64,000 nt of DNA, from assembly GCF_021310995.1 (NCBI RefSeq), contig NZ_CP054150.1:186001-250000 (forward strand). The letters run 5' to 3'. Within the stretch, counting starts at the first letter, position 1; the number at the start of each line of letters is the position of its first letter. The DNA comes from Agrobacterium vaccinii. GTDB taxonomy: Bacteria > Pseudomonadota > Alphaproteobacteria > Rhizobiales > Rhizobiaceae. The translations under genes were made by a program, and so were the position numbers. A model generated the notes under the pieces. The model saw only the letters and a list, made by a program, of their open reading frames with translations. It was not told the origin of the DNA and made no database searches. Of the stretch, positions 27,457 to 36,489 are shown one piece after another.

Positions 27457-29475
27457 GTGAAAATTCGGGGTAAGATCAATCTTCTTGTGGGGCTTTTGAG
27501 CCTTGTTGCTTGTACCATAGGTGGATTGTCGATCTATGCCGTCAAGGAATATCATGCCCAGACATTGGCGCTGGATGCTGTTGCAGACCGCGCCCGGCAT
27601 GGAGAAACCCTCAATCGTCTCGTCACGGCAGTGGTGATGGAATCGCGCGGCATCTACGCCGCCAAAGATACAGCCGCAGCGGCGAAATTTGCCGACGGCA
27701 TCAAGACCAACCTCGATGACATGGCCGCTTTGCTGAACGACTGGAAATCGCAGGTTCCGGCGGCACAGGTCAGCCAGTTCGCCAGTCTCGAAAAGCGCTT
27801 CGCCGATTTCCGTACGTTCCGGACAGAAACCGCGCGCCTTGGCCGCGAAGCAAGTCCTCAGGACGCCAACGCGCAGGGCAACAACGAAGCCAACCGTGAA
27901 AACCGCAAGCTTTACCAGGCCGAGATCGATGCCGTCGTGAAGAGCGACCTTCAGGCCCTGGATGCGATCAAGGTAGAAATCGAGAACTTCGGCGACACGA
28001 TTTTCCTCGTCGTTGCTTTCGTTACCGTGGCCGGTGTGGTCATCGGCGCGGCCTTTGGTCTCTATATCGGCTCCAGAGAACTCAGCGGCCCGATCCTGAA
28101 AGTTTCCAACGTCATGAACGCGGTTGCCGAAGGCAATCTGGACACGGACGTACCCTATCTCGACCGCAAGGACGAAATCGGTGAAATGGCCGCCGCCGTG
28201 GAAGTCTTCAAGCGCAACGGGCTGGAATTCCGCCGCATGAATGCGCAGGAAACCGCCATGCGCGCCAAGAGCGACGATTTGCAGGCTGGCATGGCAGAAG
28301 TCGTGGGTGCGGCTGCGGAAGGCGATTACAGCCGCCGCATCACCAAGGATTACGGCGACGATAACCTCAACCGTTTTGCCCATAACATCAATTCGCTTCT
28401 GATCAGCGTCGATAGCGGCGTGACGGAAACGGGCCGCGTCATCGAGAGCCTTGCGCATGGTGACCTGACGCAGACGATGAATGGCAGTTTCCACGGTGTG
28501 TTTGCCGAGCTTCAGTCCAACGTCAACGAGACATTCGTCAAGCTGAAGGGCACGATTTCCGAAGTTCGCGGCAGCACCGAAAGCATCAGCGGCAACGCCA
28601 ATGAACTACGCGCCGCAGCCGACGATCTCTCCAAGCGTACCGAGCAGCAGGCCGCAGCCCTGGAAGAAACATCCGCCGCGCTGGATGAAATCACCGCTGT
28701 GGTTCGCAGCTCCACCGAGCGTGCGCAGGAGGCCAGCGCCATGGTTTCCGAAACCAAGGAAAAGACGGCACAGTCTGCCAAGGTCGTGCGCGACGCCGTC
28801 TCGGCTATGGGACGGATCGAGCAGGCATCGCGCGAGATCAGCCAGATCATCAATGTCATCGACGAGATCGCCTTCCAGACCAATCTGCTGGCGCTAAACG
28901 CAGGTGTCGAAGCCGCACGTGCTGGCGAGGCTGGTAAGGGCTTTGCCGTTGTGGCACAGGAAGTGCGCGAACTGGCACAGCGTTCCGCCAATGCCGCCAA
29001 GGATATCAAGGCGCTGATCACCAAGTCGGGCGAAGAGGTCGGTAACGGTGTAACGCTGGTGCAGCGCACCGGTGAGGTCTTGGACGAGATCGAGACGCGC
29101 GTACTCGGTATCAACGATCACATCCACTCCATCGCAACCGCTGCCAAGGAACAGTCCACTGGCCTGCAGGAAGTCAATACGGCCATCAATCAGATGGACC
29201 AGGTGACCCAGCGCAACGCGGCCATGGTGGAAGAAACCTCTGCCGCAACCCACAAGCTGAGCGGTGAAGCGCAGACCCTCGTCTCGCTGGTCGGTCGCTT
29301 CCGGCTCGGCAACGAGACGGGCGCCTACGCCGGTCAGTCTGGCCGACCCGCCGTCGCGTCATCCCGCTCTGCACCGGTGGCATCACCTGCGCGCAAGATG
29401 ATGGGCAACGTGGCCCGCGCCTTCAACGGCAATGCAGCGGTCGCCCAAAGCCGCGATGAATGGCAGGAGTTCTAA
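27457..29475 (+). CDS. Methyl-accepting chemotaxis protein
   Basis: This 672-residue transmembrane chemoreceptor starts at a GTG with a good binding site. The first membrane helix is near residues 8-28, the periplasmic sensor domain follows to about 185, and the second helix is IFLVVAFVTVAGVVIGAAFG. A HAMP domain comes next, then a second HAMP-like stretch. The signalling tip contains DEIAFQTNLLALNAGVEAAR. The C terminus DEWQEF fits the xWxxF pentapeptide that tethers CheR and CheB, so this is probably a fully adapting receptor. The ligand is unknown. Confidence 0.94.
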   Translation: MKIRGKINLLVGLLSLVACTIGGLSIYAVKEYHAQTLALDAVADRARHGETLNRLVTAVVMESRGIYAAKDTAAAAKFADGIKTNLDDMAALLNDWKSQVPAAQVSQFASLEKRFADFRTFRTETARLGREASPQDANAQGNNEANRENRKLYQAEIDAVVKSDLQALDAIKVEIENFGDTIFLVVAFVTVAGVVIGAAFGLYIGSRELSGPILKVSNVMNAVAEGNLDTDVPYLDRKDEIGEMAAAVEVFKRNGLEFRRMNAQETAMRAKSDDLQAGMAEVVGAAAEGDYSRRITKDYGDDNLNRFAHNINSLLISVDSGVTETGRVIESLAHGDLTQTMNGSFHGVFAELQSNVNETFVKLKGTISEVRGSTESISGNANELRAAADDLSKRTEQQAAALEETSAALDEITAVVRSSTERAQEASAMVSETKEKTAQSAKVVRDAVSAMGRIEQASREISQIINVIDEIAFQTNLLALNAGVEAARAGEAGKGFAVVAQEVRELAQRSANAAKDIKALITKSGEEVGNGVTLVQRTGEVLDEIETRVLGINDHIHSIATAAKEQSTGLQEVNTAINQMDQVTQRNAAMVEETSAATHKLSGEAQTLVSLVGRFRLGNETGAYAGQSGRPAVASSRSAPVASPARKMMGNVARAFNGNAAVAQSRDEWQEF

Positions 29476-29516
29476 GGCCCGGACCATCCAGGCCTCGTTT
29501 GAAGACGTCAAAACTG

Positions 29517-29548
29517 AAAACCCCTCGCCACCGGCGAGGGGTTTTTTT
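29517..29548. terminator. Strong intrinsic terminator between the chemoreceptor and symporter genes
   Basis: CCCCTCGCC-ACC-GGCGAGGGG (29521-29541) is a perfect 9-bp stem preceded by AAAA and followed by seven T. The A and T runs make it usable on both strands for the two convergent genes. Confidence 0.9.
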
Positions 29549-29569
29549 GGTACGGTGCACGTTGTTAGC

Positions 29570-30922
29570 TTACTCGGCAGGCACCACGGTCGGATCGAGT
29601 GCATCGATGCCCTCTTGCCGATCATACGCGGCCTGATCGAGAATACCCTGCCGCTTGGCCACGATGGTGGGGATCAGCGCCTGACCGGCCACGTTGACCG
29701 CCGTGCGGCCCATATCGAGGATCGGGTCGACCGCCAGCAACAGGCCGACGCCTTGCAGCGGCAGACCAAGTGTCGAGAGCGTCAGCGTCAACATCACGGT
29801 TGCGCCCGTCAGACCCGCCGTTGCAGCAGAGCCCAGAACCGAGACAAAGGCGATCAGCACATATTCCTGAATGCCGAGCGGCACGCCATAGAACTGCGCA
29901 ACGAAGATGGCGGAAATCGCCGGATAAATGGCCGCACATCCGTCCATCTTGGTGGTCGCACCCAGCGGCACGGCGAAGGCGGCATATTCACGCGGCACAC
30001 CGAGATTGCGCTCCGTGACCTGCTCTGTCACCGGCAGCGTGCCGATGGAGGAGCGGGAGACGAAGGCCAACTGAATGGCGGGCCAAGCGCCGGAAAAGAA
30101 GCGGACCGGGTTCAGCCCATTGGCCGCAAGAATGATGGGGTAAACAACGAACAGCACGATGGCGAGGCCGATATATATCGCCGCCGAATACCAGCCGAGC
30201 GAGGCCAGCGCTTCCCAGCCATAAACGGCAACGGCATTGCCCAGAAGGCCGATCGTACCGATCGGCGTCAAGCGGATAACCCACCACAAAATCTTGCGCG
30301 TAATCGCCAGCAGCGAGCGGTTGAAGGCCAGAAACGGCTCTGCCTTCTCGCCCACCTGCAAGGCAGCGATGCCGACCGCAATCGAGATCACCAGGATTTG
30401 CAGCACATTGAAATTAAGCGCAGTGGTAGCGCCACCCTGCGTGATCTTGGTCGATGCCTGGAGACCGAGCAGGTTGGCCGGGATCAGCCCTTTGAGAAAA
30501 TCGAGCCACGAGCCTGTGCTGGACGGGACCGCCGCAGCCGTCGCCGCAACGCCCGAGTTGATGCCCGGCTGGATCAACAGCCCGAGCGCGATGCCGATGA
30601 GAACAGCAATCAGAGCCGTGATCGCAAACCACAACAGCGTCTGCCACACCAACCGCGCCGCATTGTTCAACTCGCGCAGATTGGCGATGCTGGCGACGAT
30701 GGCGGTGAAAATCAGCAGCGGCACCAGAGCACGCAGCAGCTGAACGAAAATCGTACCGATGGTCGACAGCGTCTGAACCAACCAATTCGGCCCCGCCTCG
30801 GACGCGCCCATCTGCCGGGCGATATAACCCAGCACGAGGCCAACAACCATGGCGGCAAAAACCTGAAAGCCGAACGAGGTGTAGAAGGGCTTAGGCGCCC
30901 GTGTGGTGGATGATGCAGACAT
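29570..30922 (-). CDS. Dicarboxylate/amino acid:cation symporter (DAACS family)
   Basis: This 450-residue sodium- or proton-coupled transporter belongs to the GltP/DctA family. It has eight or so membrane helices and the two re-entrant loops: the serine-rich hairpin SRSSIGTLPVTEQ and the cation site VPLGATTKMDGCA. The sequence GSAATAGLTGATVMLTLTLS is the second hairpin region. Substrate could be glutamate, aspartate or C4-dicarboxylates; no sigma-54 promoter of the kind seen for dctA is visible upstream. It is convergent with the chemoreceptor gene. Confidence 0.9.
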   Translation of the reverse strand: MSASSTTRAPKPFYTSFGFQVFAAMVVGLVLGYIARQMGASEAGPNWLVQTLSTIGTIFVQLLRALVPLLIFTAIVASIANLRELNNAARLVWQTLLWFAITALIAVLIGIALGLLIQPGINSGVAATAAAVPSSTGSWLDFLKGLIPANLLGLQASTKITQGGATTALNFNVLQILVISIAVGIAALQVGEKAEPFLAFNRSLLAITRKILWWVIRLTPIGTIGLLGNAVAVYGWEALASLGWYSAAIYIGLAIVLFVVYPIILAANGLNPVRFFSGAWPAIQLAFVSRSSIGTLPVTEQVTERNLGVPREYAAFAVPLGATTKMDGCAAIYPAISAIFVAQFYGVPLGIQEYVLIAFVSVLGSAATAGLTGATVMLTLTLSTLGLPLQGVGLLLAVDPILDMGRTAVNVAGQALIPTIVAKRQGILDQAAYDRQEGIDALDPTVVPAE

Positions 30923-31186
30923 TTTGTATCCGTGAAAAACGAAAAGACGGTGAGGACCGCCTGACGTGACAATGAAGAGATTGCTTCTGTATCGAGCAGA
31001 TTGCGTAAAATATCAACGAATGGAATTGCGCGATAAGAACGTTCGCCGGAAATTTGTTTCGTCAGCAGCGATTGGGATTACCGAACCCTTGGTGCTCAGC
31101 GCTGTATTGCAATATCAAAATTATTCATCGAAACGATATCTGCCACAAGATGGATTTGAAGGACCACAGTCAATAGCCTGTCTGCA

Positions 31187-31873
31187 ATGGAGTCAGCAGG
31201 AAGGTTTCCAGTGGTTTTTCTCGATGCGAGTGCGGTTTATCCCATTACCTTGCCTGATGGGACTGTATACAGAGACACAGTTTATTTAAAAAACGTCGTC
31301 GATCATCCACGCATGGAAATCGGCGATTTCAGCTACTACACTCACTCTGGAAAGATCGAGGAGACGGCCATCATTCTGGCTCCTTATCTTGGTCCCGGTG
31401 TTCGCGAAAAGCTAGTGATCGGTAAATTCGTCCAGATCGCGCGGGGAAGCTACTTTATCACTAGTTCGGCCAACCATCCGATGACGGGTTTCACGACCTA
31501 TCCGTTTCGCATCTTCAAGCCAGAGACATTCGGCTATAAAGACTTGCCTGTAAAGGACACTATTGTGGGCCACGATGTCTGGATTGGCCAGAATGCAGCC
31601 ATCATGCCCGGAGTCCACATCGGTCACGGCGCAATCGTTGCCGCCGCCTCTGTTGTCACGCGCGATGTGCCGCCCTACGCCGTTGTCGGAGGCAACCCTG
31701 CTTCCATCATCCGAATGCGTTATTCAAGCGACATAGTTGAAGCGCTTTTAAGCTTAGGCTGGTGGAACTGGTCCCTGGATAAAATCGAAGCCAGCCTCGA
31801 TGCACTAAATAGTGGCGATTTAGCCAAACTCAGGCTGGTCTATGGTGAGGACTCATTCAGGTCCACGCTATGA
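31187..31873 (+). CDS. CatB-type xenobiotic/hexapeptide acetyltransferase, 3' end altered by IS insertion
   Basis: This left-handed beta-helix acyltransferase of 228 codons has hexapeptide repeats such as DTIVGHDVWIGQNAAIMPGV and HIGHGAIVAAASVVTRDVPPYAVVGGNPA. The last ten residues are encoded by the IS element that begins at 31843; the ancestral stop would have been the TAG formed at the target site. CatB-like proteins acetylate antibiotics or sugars; here a polysaccharide-modifying role is as likely as resistance. Its base composition is AT-richer than the flanking core genes, consistent with transfer. Confidence 0.8.
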   Translation: MESAGRFPVVFLDASAVYPITLPDGTVYRDTVYLKNVVDHPRMEIGDFSYYTHSGKIEETAIILAPYLGPGVREKLVIGKFVQIARGSYFITSSANHPMTGFTTYPFRIFKPETFGYKDLPVKDTIVGHDVWIGQNAAIMPGVHIGHGAIVAAASVVTRDVPPYAVVGGNPASIIRMRYSSDIVEALLSLGWWNWSLDKIEASLDALNSGDLAKLRLVYGEDSFRSTL

Positions 31874-32687
31874 TTGCTGATACGAGAGCAATTGCAGAGA
31901 GATAGTTTGCGGCGAGCCTGTCGTATCTTGTTGCGATGCGTCGCCAGTTTTTGAGCCTGCAGAACAGGCGTTCAATGACATTTCTGCGCCTATAAGCTTT
32001 GCGGTCGAGTGGATATGGTTTTTTCCGTGTCGCCGATGATGGGATGACGGCCTTGATCTTATGACCTTTGAGCCATCCGCGCAGGCTATCGGCATCATAG
32101 GCCTTGTCGGCGAGAAGGCGTCTGGTCGGGCGCACGGCTTCCAGCAAAGGAATGGCTATCCTGATGTCTGCGATGTTTCCTGGTGTCAGAGCAAACGCGA
32201 CCGGTCTGCCGCAATGATCGGCCAGACAATGGATTTTGCTTGTTCTTCCTCCGCGTGACGTGCCAATCGCTTGCGCCCACGCCCCCCTTTTGAGCTTTGA
32301 GCGGAACGATGCGCCTTGATGTGCGTGCTGTCGATGGACAATTCCTCAGGGACGGGGCCGGTTGCAGCCATCTTTTCAAAGATGCGTTGCCAGATGCGCC
32401 GTCGTGCCCAACGGTGATAGCGATTGTAGATGGTTTTGGCAGGCCCGTATTCCGGCGGAACGTCACGCCACCGGCAGCCAATTTTCAGCACATGAAGAAT
32501 ACCGGAAATCACACGTCGGTCATCGACACGGCGAGCACCGGGCTGATTCTTCGGCAGGTACGGCTCAATCGCAGCCCAGGCCTCATCAGAAAGCCAGAAA
32601 AGATCGCTCATCATGAACATCCTTGCTTTGAAACTCAAACAAGCAAGAATCATGCAATAAAGACAGTTGTTTGATCAGGTCCTCATC
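31843..32687 (-). mobile_element. IS5-family (IS427-type) insertion sequence, about 845 bp
   Basis: The element is bounded by imperfect inverted ends (GGTGAGGAC at the left, GGATGAGGAC read inward from the right) and flanked on both sides by CTA (31840-31842 and 32688-32690), a target duplication. It encodes one transposase in two overlapping frames. All expected transposase regions are present with no inactivating stop, so it may still be mobile. Confidence 0.87.
31857..32614 (-). CDS. IS5-family transposase, orfA/orfB joined by -1 frameshift
   Basis: OrfA (32614-32186) starts MSDLFWLSDEAWAAIEPYLP, the standard IS427-group N terminus, and includes the first catalytic aspartate in SIDSTHIKAH. 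The minus strand then carries AAAAGGGGGG at about 32292-32282, a slippery run. A -1 slip there leads into orfB, which reads WAQAIGTSRGGRTSKIHCLA and ends at 31857. OrfB supplies the second aspartate (LLADKAYDAD) and the catalytic glutamate (RNVIERLFCRLKNW). The three DDE residues are therefore complete in the fused product. Confidence 0.87.
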
Positions 32688-32868
32688 CTAGGTAGCAAGA
32701 GTACTTTCACGCAATAACTCCGGCGACTAACGTTCGAAAAAGTGCAGTCGATTTCTTGCTGTGATGGAATTGCAAATGAAGCACAGGTCAATCGTTGCCG
32801 GTGAAAAACTTCAGAACTGGAGCAGTAGATGGTATTCTATGAGACTGTTTTTCTTGTCAAGAAGCCAG

Positions 32869-33552
32869 TCAAAAGCGACCGGTCTTTAGATGATCGTTGA
32901 AGCGTAAGATCTGTGCTTTCACTTGTAGATATCGCGAAATAATTTTCTCCGCCAAGCTCAGCTCGGTGCTGAAGCGAATAGCCGCAAAGGCTTCATCCCA
33001 ACTAGCATCATCCCCGCGCCAATCGAGATCAAAACCCGTAGTCTCCACAAAAAGAAGTCCGATACGCTTCTCTTTATTGAAACGCCGCAACAAGGAGTCC
33101 ACTTCCAAACGCTGATCTGGCGTCGGATGCGCGTTAGAGACAACGAACAGAGTCGGCTCATCGTCGGAAAGCATTCGTTTGGTGCGAAAACACATGGCAT
33201 CATGCTTTTTACGCGCGTTTGCAAACTGCTCCTCCACGGAAACCATAGTCGAGTCCATTCTGAACTCGTGATGATGTTCCGTACCATAGACTGTATTGAC
33301 CACTGTTCTTTTAGATGGGGCAAGGTGTTCGAGGCGCATCATACCTTCAAAATCCTGACGCAGGTAGACGATCAAGGCATCAATAGGTGTGACTTGCCAA
33401 GAGAACACAGAACTCGGACATCCAAGTGCGGCATTTTTTAAGCCGGACACTCGTCTACGACGTTCGGAAAAATCGCCTGTGAGTCGTCTAACTTGCGATT
33501 GCGCTTCGCAACTAGCTCCGAGACTAACAATCCGGCGGAAAACTTGCTCCAT
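32869..33552 (-). CDS. DUF1796 family, putative papain-like cysteine peptidase
   Basis: The product has 227 residues. The N terminus IVSLGASCEAQSQVRRL carries the family SLGxxC motif with its cysteine, followed by SSVFSWQVTPIDALIVYLRQ, which corresponds to the PFDW(I/V)xTP segment, and by VNTVYGTEHHHEF with the conserved histidines. The family is annotated as putative peptidases from sequence only, and it often sits in surface-polysaccharide loci. GAGGGA precedes the start. It lies between the IS element and the fructokinase gene and is AT-richer than its core neighbours. Confidence 0.72.
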   Translation of the reverse strand: MEQVFRRIVSLGASCEAQSQVRRLTGDFSERRRRVSGLKNAALGCPSSVFSWQVTPIDALIVYLRQDFEGMMRLEHLAPSKRTVVNTVYGTEHHHEFRMDSTMVSVEEQFANARKKHDAMCFRTKRMLSDDEPTLFVVSNAHPTPDQRLEVDSLLRRFNKEKRIGLLFVETTGFDLDWRGDDASWDEAFAAIRFSTELSLAEKIISRYLQVKAQILRFNDHLKTGRF

Positions 33553-33564
33553 GCAAATCCCTCT

Positions 33565-34491
33565 TCACAACCCGATCTCATTCGCCCATGGCGGGTTCGC
33601 CCCCGCGCGCGACACCGTCACAGCCGCAGCCTTCGCGCCCAGCGCCAGTGCCTTGGCGATCTGCTCTTCCGTCAGTGCTGCGACCTGTGGCTTCGTCAGC
33701 AAGCCCTGAAGTTTCAACGAGGCGAGGATGCCAGCGTCGAAGGTGTCGCCTGCGCCGACTGTGTCCACCACCTCGACGCGTTCGCTCGGCACTTCCACGC
33801 GAAGGTTCGATGTATAGCCGACCGCGCCCTCTGCACCGCGTGTGACGACCACGAGTTTGGCGCCGTGGTGCAGCCAGTGACGGGCAAGGGTGTCCTCATC
33901 ACCCTCTAGGCCGAACCATGCCAGATCCTCATCCGAGAATTTGACGATATCCGATTTGGCTGCCATGCGGTTGATGCGTTCCAGGTGCTTCTGCTTGTCC
34001 TTGATGAAGCCGGGGCGGATGTTGGGATCTAGCGAGATGACGCGTTTTTCGTGTTCGCGCATCAAAAGCGCTTCGTAGGTACCGCCGCAGGGTTCGGGGA
34101 TGAGGCTGATCGCGCCGAAATGCATGGCTTCGCAATCGGCACCGATGTTGGGCAGATCGCTTTCGGAGAGCATGCGCAACGCCGTGCCTTCATCGTAAAA
34201 GGCGTAGGTCGCGTGACCATCCACCAGTTTGACGAAGGCGATTGTCGAGGGGCGATGCGAGAAGGCGCAGAGGCTGTAATCGACATTGCTGTCCCTAAGC
34301 GTGTCCTTGAGGATCTCGCCCATCATGTCATCGGCAATGCCGGAGAAGAAGGCGGAGGGAACGCCGAGGCGCCCCAGCGCGACGGCCGTGTTGAAGACCG
34401 CCCCGCCTGCATAGGGCGCAAAACCAGGCTCGCCTTTCGTGGTTTCACGCGGCAGCATGTCGATCAGGGCTTCACCACAACACAGGATCAT
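33565..34491 (-). CDS. frk: PfkB-family sugar kinase, probable fructokinase
   Basis: This 308-residue ribokinase-fold enzyme phosphorylates a sugar, most likely fructose, feeding glycolysis together with Pgi. The N-terminal signature is CGEALIDMLP with AGGAVFNTAVALGRLG, and the catalytic C-terminal motif is DTVGAGDTFDAGIL with the base aspartate. GGAGGAGGA precedes the start. A palindrome typical of LacI-family operators lies just upstream. Fructose specificity is inferred from the closest family pattern. Confidence 0.85.
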   Translation of the reverse strand: MILCCGEALIDMLPRETTKGEPGFAPYAGGAVFNTAVALGRLGVPSAFFSGIADDMMGEILKDTLRDSNVDYSLCAFSHRPSTIAFVKLVDGHATYAFYDEGTALRMLSESDLPNIGADCEAMHFGAISLIPEPCGGTYEALLMREHEKRVISLDPNIRPGFIKDKQKHLERINRMAAKSDIVKFSDEDLAWFGLEGDEDTLARHWLHHGAKLVVVTRGAEGAVGYTSNLRVEVPSERVEVVDTVGAGDTFDAGILASLKLQGLLTKPQVAALTEEQIAKALALGAKAAAVTVSRAGANPPWANEIGL

Positions 34492-34515
34492 CCGGTCCTC
34501 CTCCGTATCAAAAAC

Positions 34516-34527
34516 TAAATCGATTTA
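34516..34527. promoter_or_regulatory. LacI-type operator-like palindrome upstream of the sugar kinase
   Basis: TAAATCGATTTA is a perfect 12-bp palindrome with a central CG, the form recognised by many LacI/GalR-family sugar regulators. It lies 25 bp before the kinase start codon, in a position that would block transcription. Confidence 0.45.
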
Positions 34528-34586
34528 AACAACTTCGCCCGAAATGGCCAGATGTCTGCAAATCGAAAATTCTCACCCAAACAAGA

Positions 34587-35285
34587 TCAGGATTGCGGCA
34601 ATTCGCTGACCCCGCCGCGCGCGGCAGACCATGGCAGCGGGTTGTCGAGGAAGGCTTCGACTTCCGACAAGGTCTTGTCATCGAACAGCTTTTCGCTGCG
34701 GGCAACGGCCAGAACATTGCGCCATGTGCTGAGGTAATGCAGCTTCACGTTTCCGTTGGCAAAGCGTGCTTCGGCCTCCGGGAAGATGCCGTAATAGAAC
34801 AGCGCAATGCCGTGATCGACAATGCCACCCGCGGCCCTGATAGCATCGATGAAGGTGAACATGGAACCGCCAGCAGTCGTCAGATCCTCGATCACAAGCA
34901 CGCGCGCACCCTCAGGCATATGGCCTTCGATCTGTGCATTGCGGCCATGACCCTTGGGCTTCTTGCGGCAATAGATCATCGGCAAGCCCAAACGTTCCGC
35001 CAGGAAGGCGGCGAAGGGAATGCCCGCCGTCTCGCCACCGGCCACGCAATCAAATTTCTCGAAGCCCGCATCGGCAACGATCTTGGCTGCGGCAAAATCC
35101 ATCACGGCAGCGCGGATGCGTGGGTAGGAAATCAGCTTGCGCATGTCGATGTAAACAGGGCTCTTCATGCCCGATGCGAAGGTGTAGGGGCTTGCCGAGT
35201 TGAAATGCACCGCCTTGATTTCCCACAACATTTTCGCAACAAGCTCTGCCACAAGGGCGCGATCCGTGAATGTAAACTGGGACAT
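34587..35285 (-). CDS. pyrE: Orotate phosphoribosyltransferase
   Basis: PyrE joins orotate to PRPP to form OMP in pyrimidine synthesis. The 232-residue protein contains the PRPP-binding motif [14 protein letters not shown] and the flexible catalytic loop [17 protein letters not shown]. The start at 35285 ([19 protein letters not shown]) follows GAGGA; an ATG two codons earlier is possible. It lies downstream of pyrC with a terminator between, so the two genes may not share all transcripts. Confidence 0.95.
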   Translation of the reverse strand: MSQFTFTDRALVAELVAKMLWEIKAVHFNSASPYTFASGMKSPVYIDMRKLISYPRIRAAVMDFAAAKIVADAGFEKFDCVAGGETAGIPFAAFLAERLGLPMIYCRKKPKGHGRNAQIEGHMPEGARVLVIEDLTTAGGSMFTFIDAIRAAGGIVDHGIALFYYGIFPEAEARFANGNVKLHYLSTWRNVLAVARSEKLFDDKTLSEVEAFLDNPLPWSAARGGVSELPQS

Positions 35286-35319
35286 CGGCATTTTCCTCTT
35301 TTGATCATCGAGTGCATAA

Positions 35320-35343
35320 AAAAACTGCCGGATAAACCGGCAG
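35320..35343 (-). terminator. Intrinsic terminator after pyrC
   Basis: On the minus strand CTGCCGG-TTTAT-CCGGCAG is a perfect 7-bp stem followed by seven T. It starts 13 bases after the pyrC stop codon and lies before pyrE, so it can attenuate or end pyrC transcription. Confidence 0.85.
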
Positions 35344-35355
35344 CGATTGAAATAT

Positions 35356-36393
35356 TCAGGCAACGTCCCAATGCAGCGGGAACATCGGGTCGAACACCGT
35401 GACCGGGCCTGCACCGGTGTCGATCTTCTCCGGAAAGTTCACGGGCTCATCGCGCCTGACCATGGTAATCGTGTCTTCATTGGGTGCCAGACCATACCAG
35501 GCGGGGCCGTTCAGCGAGGCGAAAGCCTCCAGCTTGTCGAGCGCATTGTCCTGCTCGAACACATGGGCAAGGCAGCTCATGGTGTTGATGGAGGTGTAGA
35601 CCCCGGCGCAACCGCAGGCACATTCCTTCAGCGGGTCCACATGCGGGGCGGAGTCCGTGCCGAGGAAAAATCTGCTGTCGCCGGAGGTGGCGGCAGCGCG
35701 CAGCGCCAGACGGTGCTCTTCGCGCTTGGCAACCGGCAGGCAGTAATAATGCGGCTTGATGCCGCCCACCAGAATGGCGTTGCGGTTGATGATGAGATGG
35801 TGGGTGGTGATCGATCCGGCAAGATTGGCCTTGGATTCCCTAATGTAATCCACGCCATCGCGCGTCGTCACATGCTCCATCGTCACCTTCAGTTCCGGCA
35901 GGCGCTGGCGCAGCGGATCGAGAACCGTATCGATGAAGACCTTTTCGCGGTCGAAAATATCAACTTCCGGCGTCGTTACCTCGCCGTGGACACAGAGCGG
36001 CAGGCCGATCTTCGCCATGCGCTCCAGCACCGCCATTGCCTTGTCCATATTCCCCACGCCGCCATGGGAATTTGTGGTGGCTCCGGCGGGGTAGAGCTTG
36101 ACTGCGGTGATGAGGCCGCTGGTCTTGCCCTCTTCCACGTCGTCGGGGCTGGTGTGCTCGGTAAGGTAGAGCGTCATCAGCGGTTCGAAACGATCACCCG
36201 CTGGAATGGCTTTGACGATGCGGTCCTTGTAAGCGATGGCGTCTGCTGTCGTGACAACCGGCGGCACGAGGTTCGGCATGATGATGGCGCGGGCGAAATG
36301 GCGGCTGCTATCACCGATCACGCCTTCCAGCATCGCACCATCACGCAAATGCAGGTGCCAGTCATCAGGGCGGCGAAGGGTGATCGACTTCAT
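35356..36393 (-). CDS. pyrC: Dihydroorotase (class II)
   Basis: PyrC closes carbamoyl aspartate to dihydroorotate. The 345-residue protein begins [19 protein letters not shown] with the zinc-binding HxH pair. The carboxylated lysine is expected in [16 protein letters not shown], with further zinc ligands in LCVHGE and MEHVTTRDG and the catalytic aspartate in FLGTDSAPH. The length and motifs match the E. coli-type class II enzyme. It lies upstream of pyrE on the same strand. Confidence 0.95.
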   Translation of the reverse strand: MKSITLRRPDDWHLHLRDGAMLEGVIGDSSRHFARAIIMPNLVPPVVTTADAIAYKDRIVKAIPAGDRFEPLMTLYLTEHTSPDDVEEGKTSGLITAVKLYPAGATTNSHGGVGNMDKAMAVLERMAKIGLPLCVHGEVTTPEVDIFDREKVFIDTVLDPLRQRLPELKVTMEHVTTRDGVDYIRESKANLAGSITTHHLIINRNAILVGGIKPHYYCLPVAKREEHRLALRAAATSGDSRFFLGTDSAPHVDPLKECACGCAGVYTSINTMSCLAHVFEQDNALDKLEAFASLNGPAWYGLAPNEDTITMVRRDEPVNFPEKIDTGAGPVTVFDPMFPLHWDVA

Positions 36394-36489
36394 CGTGAAA
36401 CCTCGGGCTTGCTGGAATTGCGCCCGTTTAACACCATTTAACGCGAGAAGACAGCGCCCTAAGCGACTTTTCCGACGCAAAAACGGATG

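Noticed and set aside
29432..30913. 493-codon plus-strand open frame opposite the symporter gene
   Set aside because: Composition is Arg/Gln-rich shadow sequence with no motifs; the symporter on the minus strand has all family hairpins.
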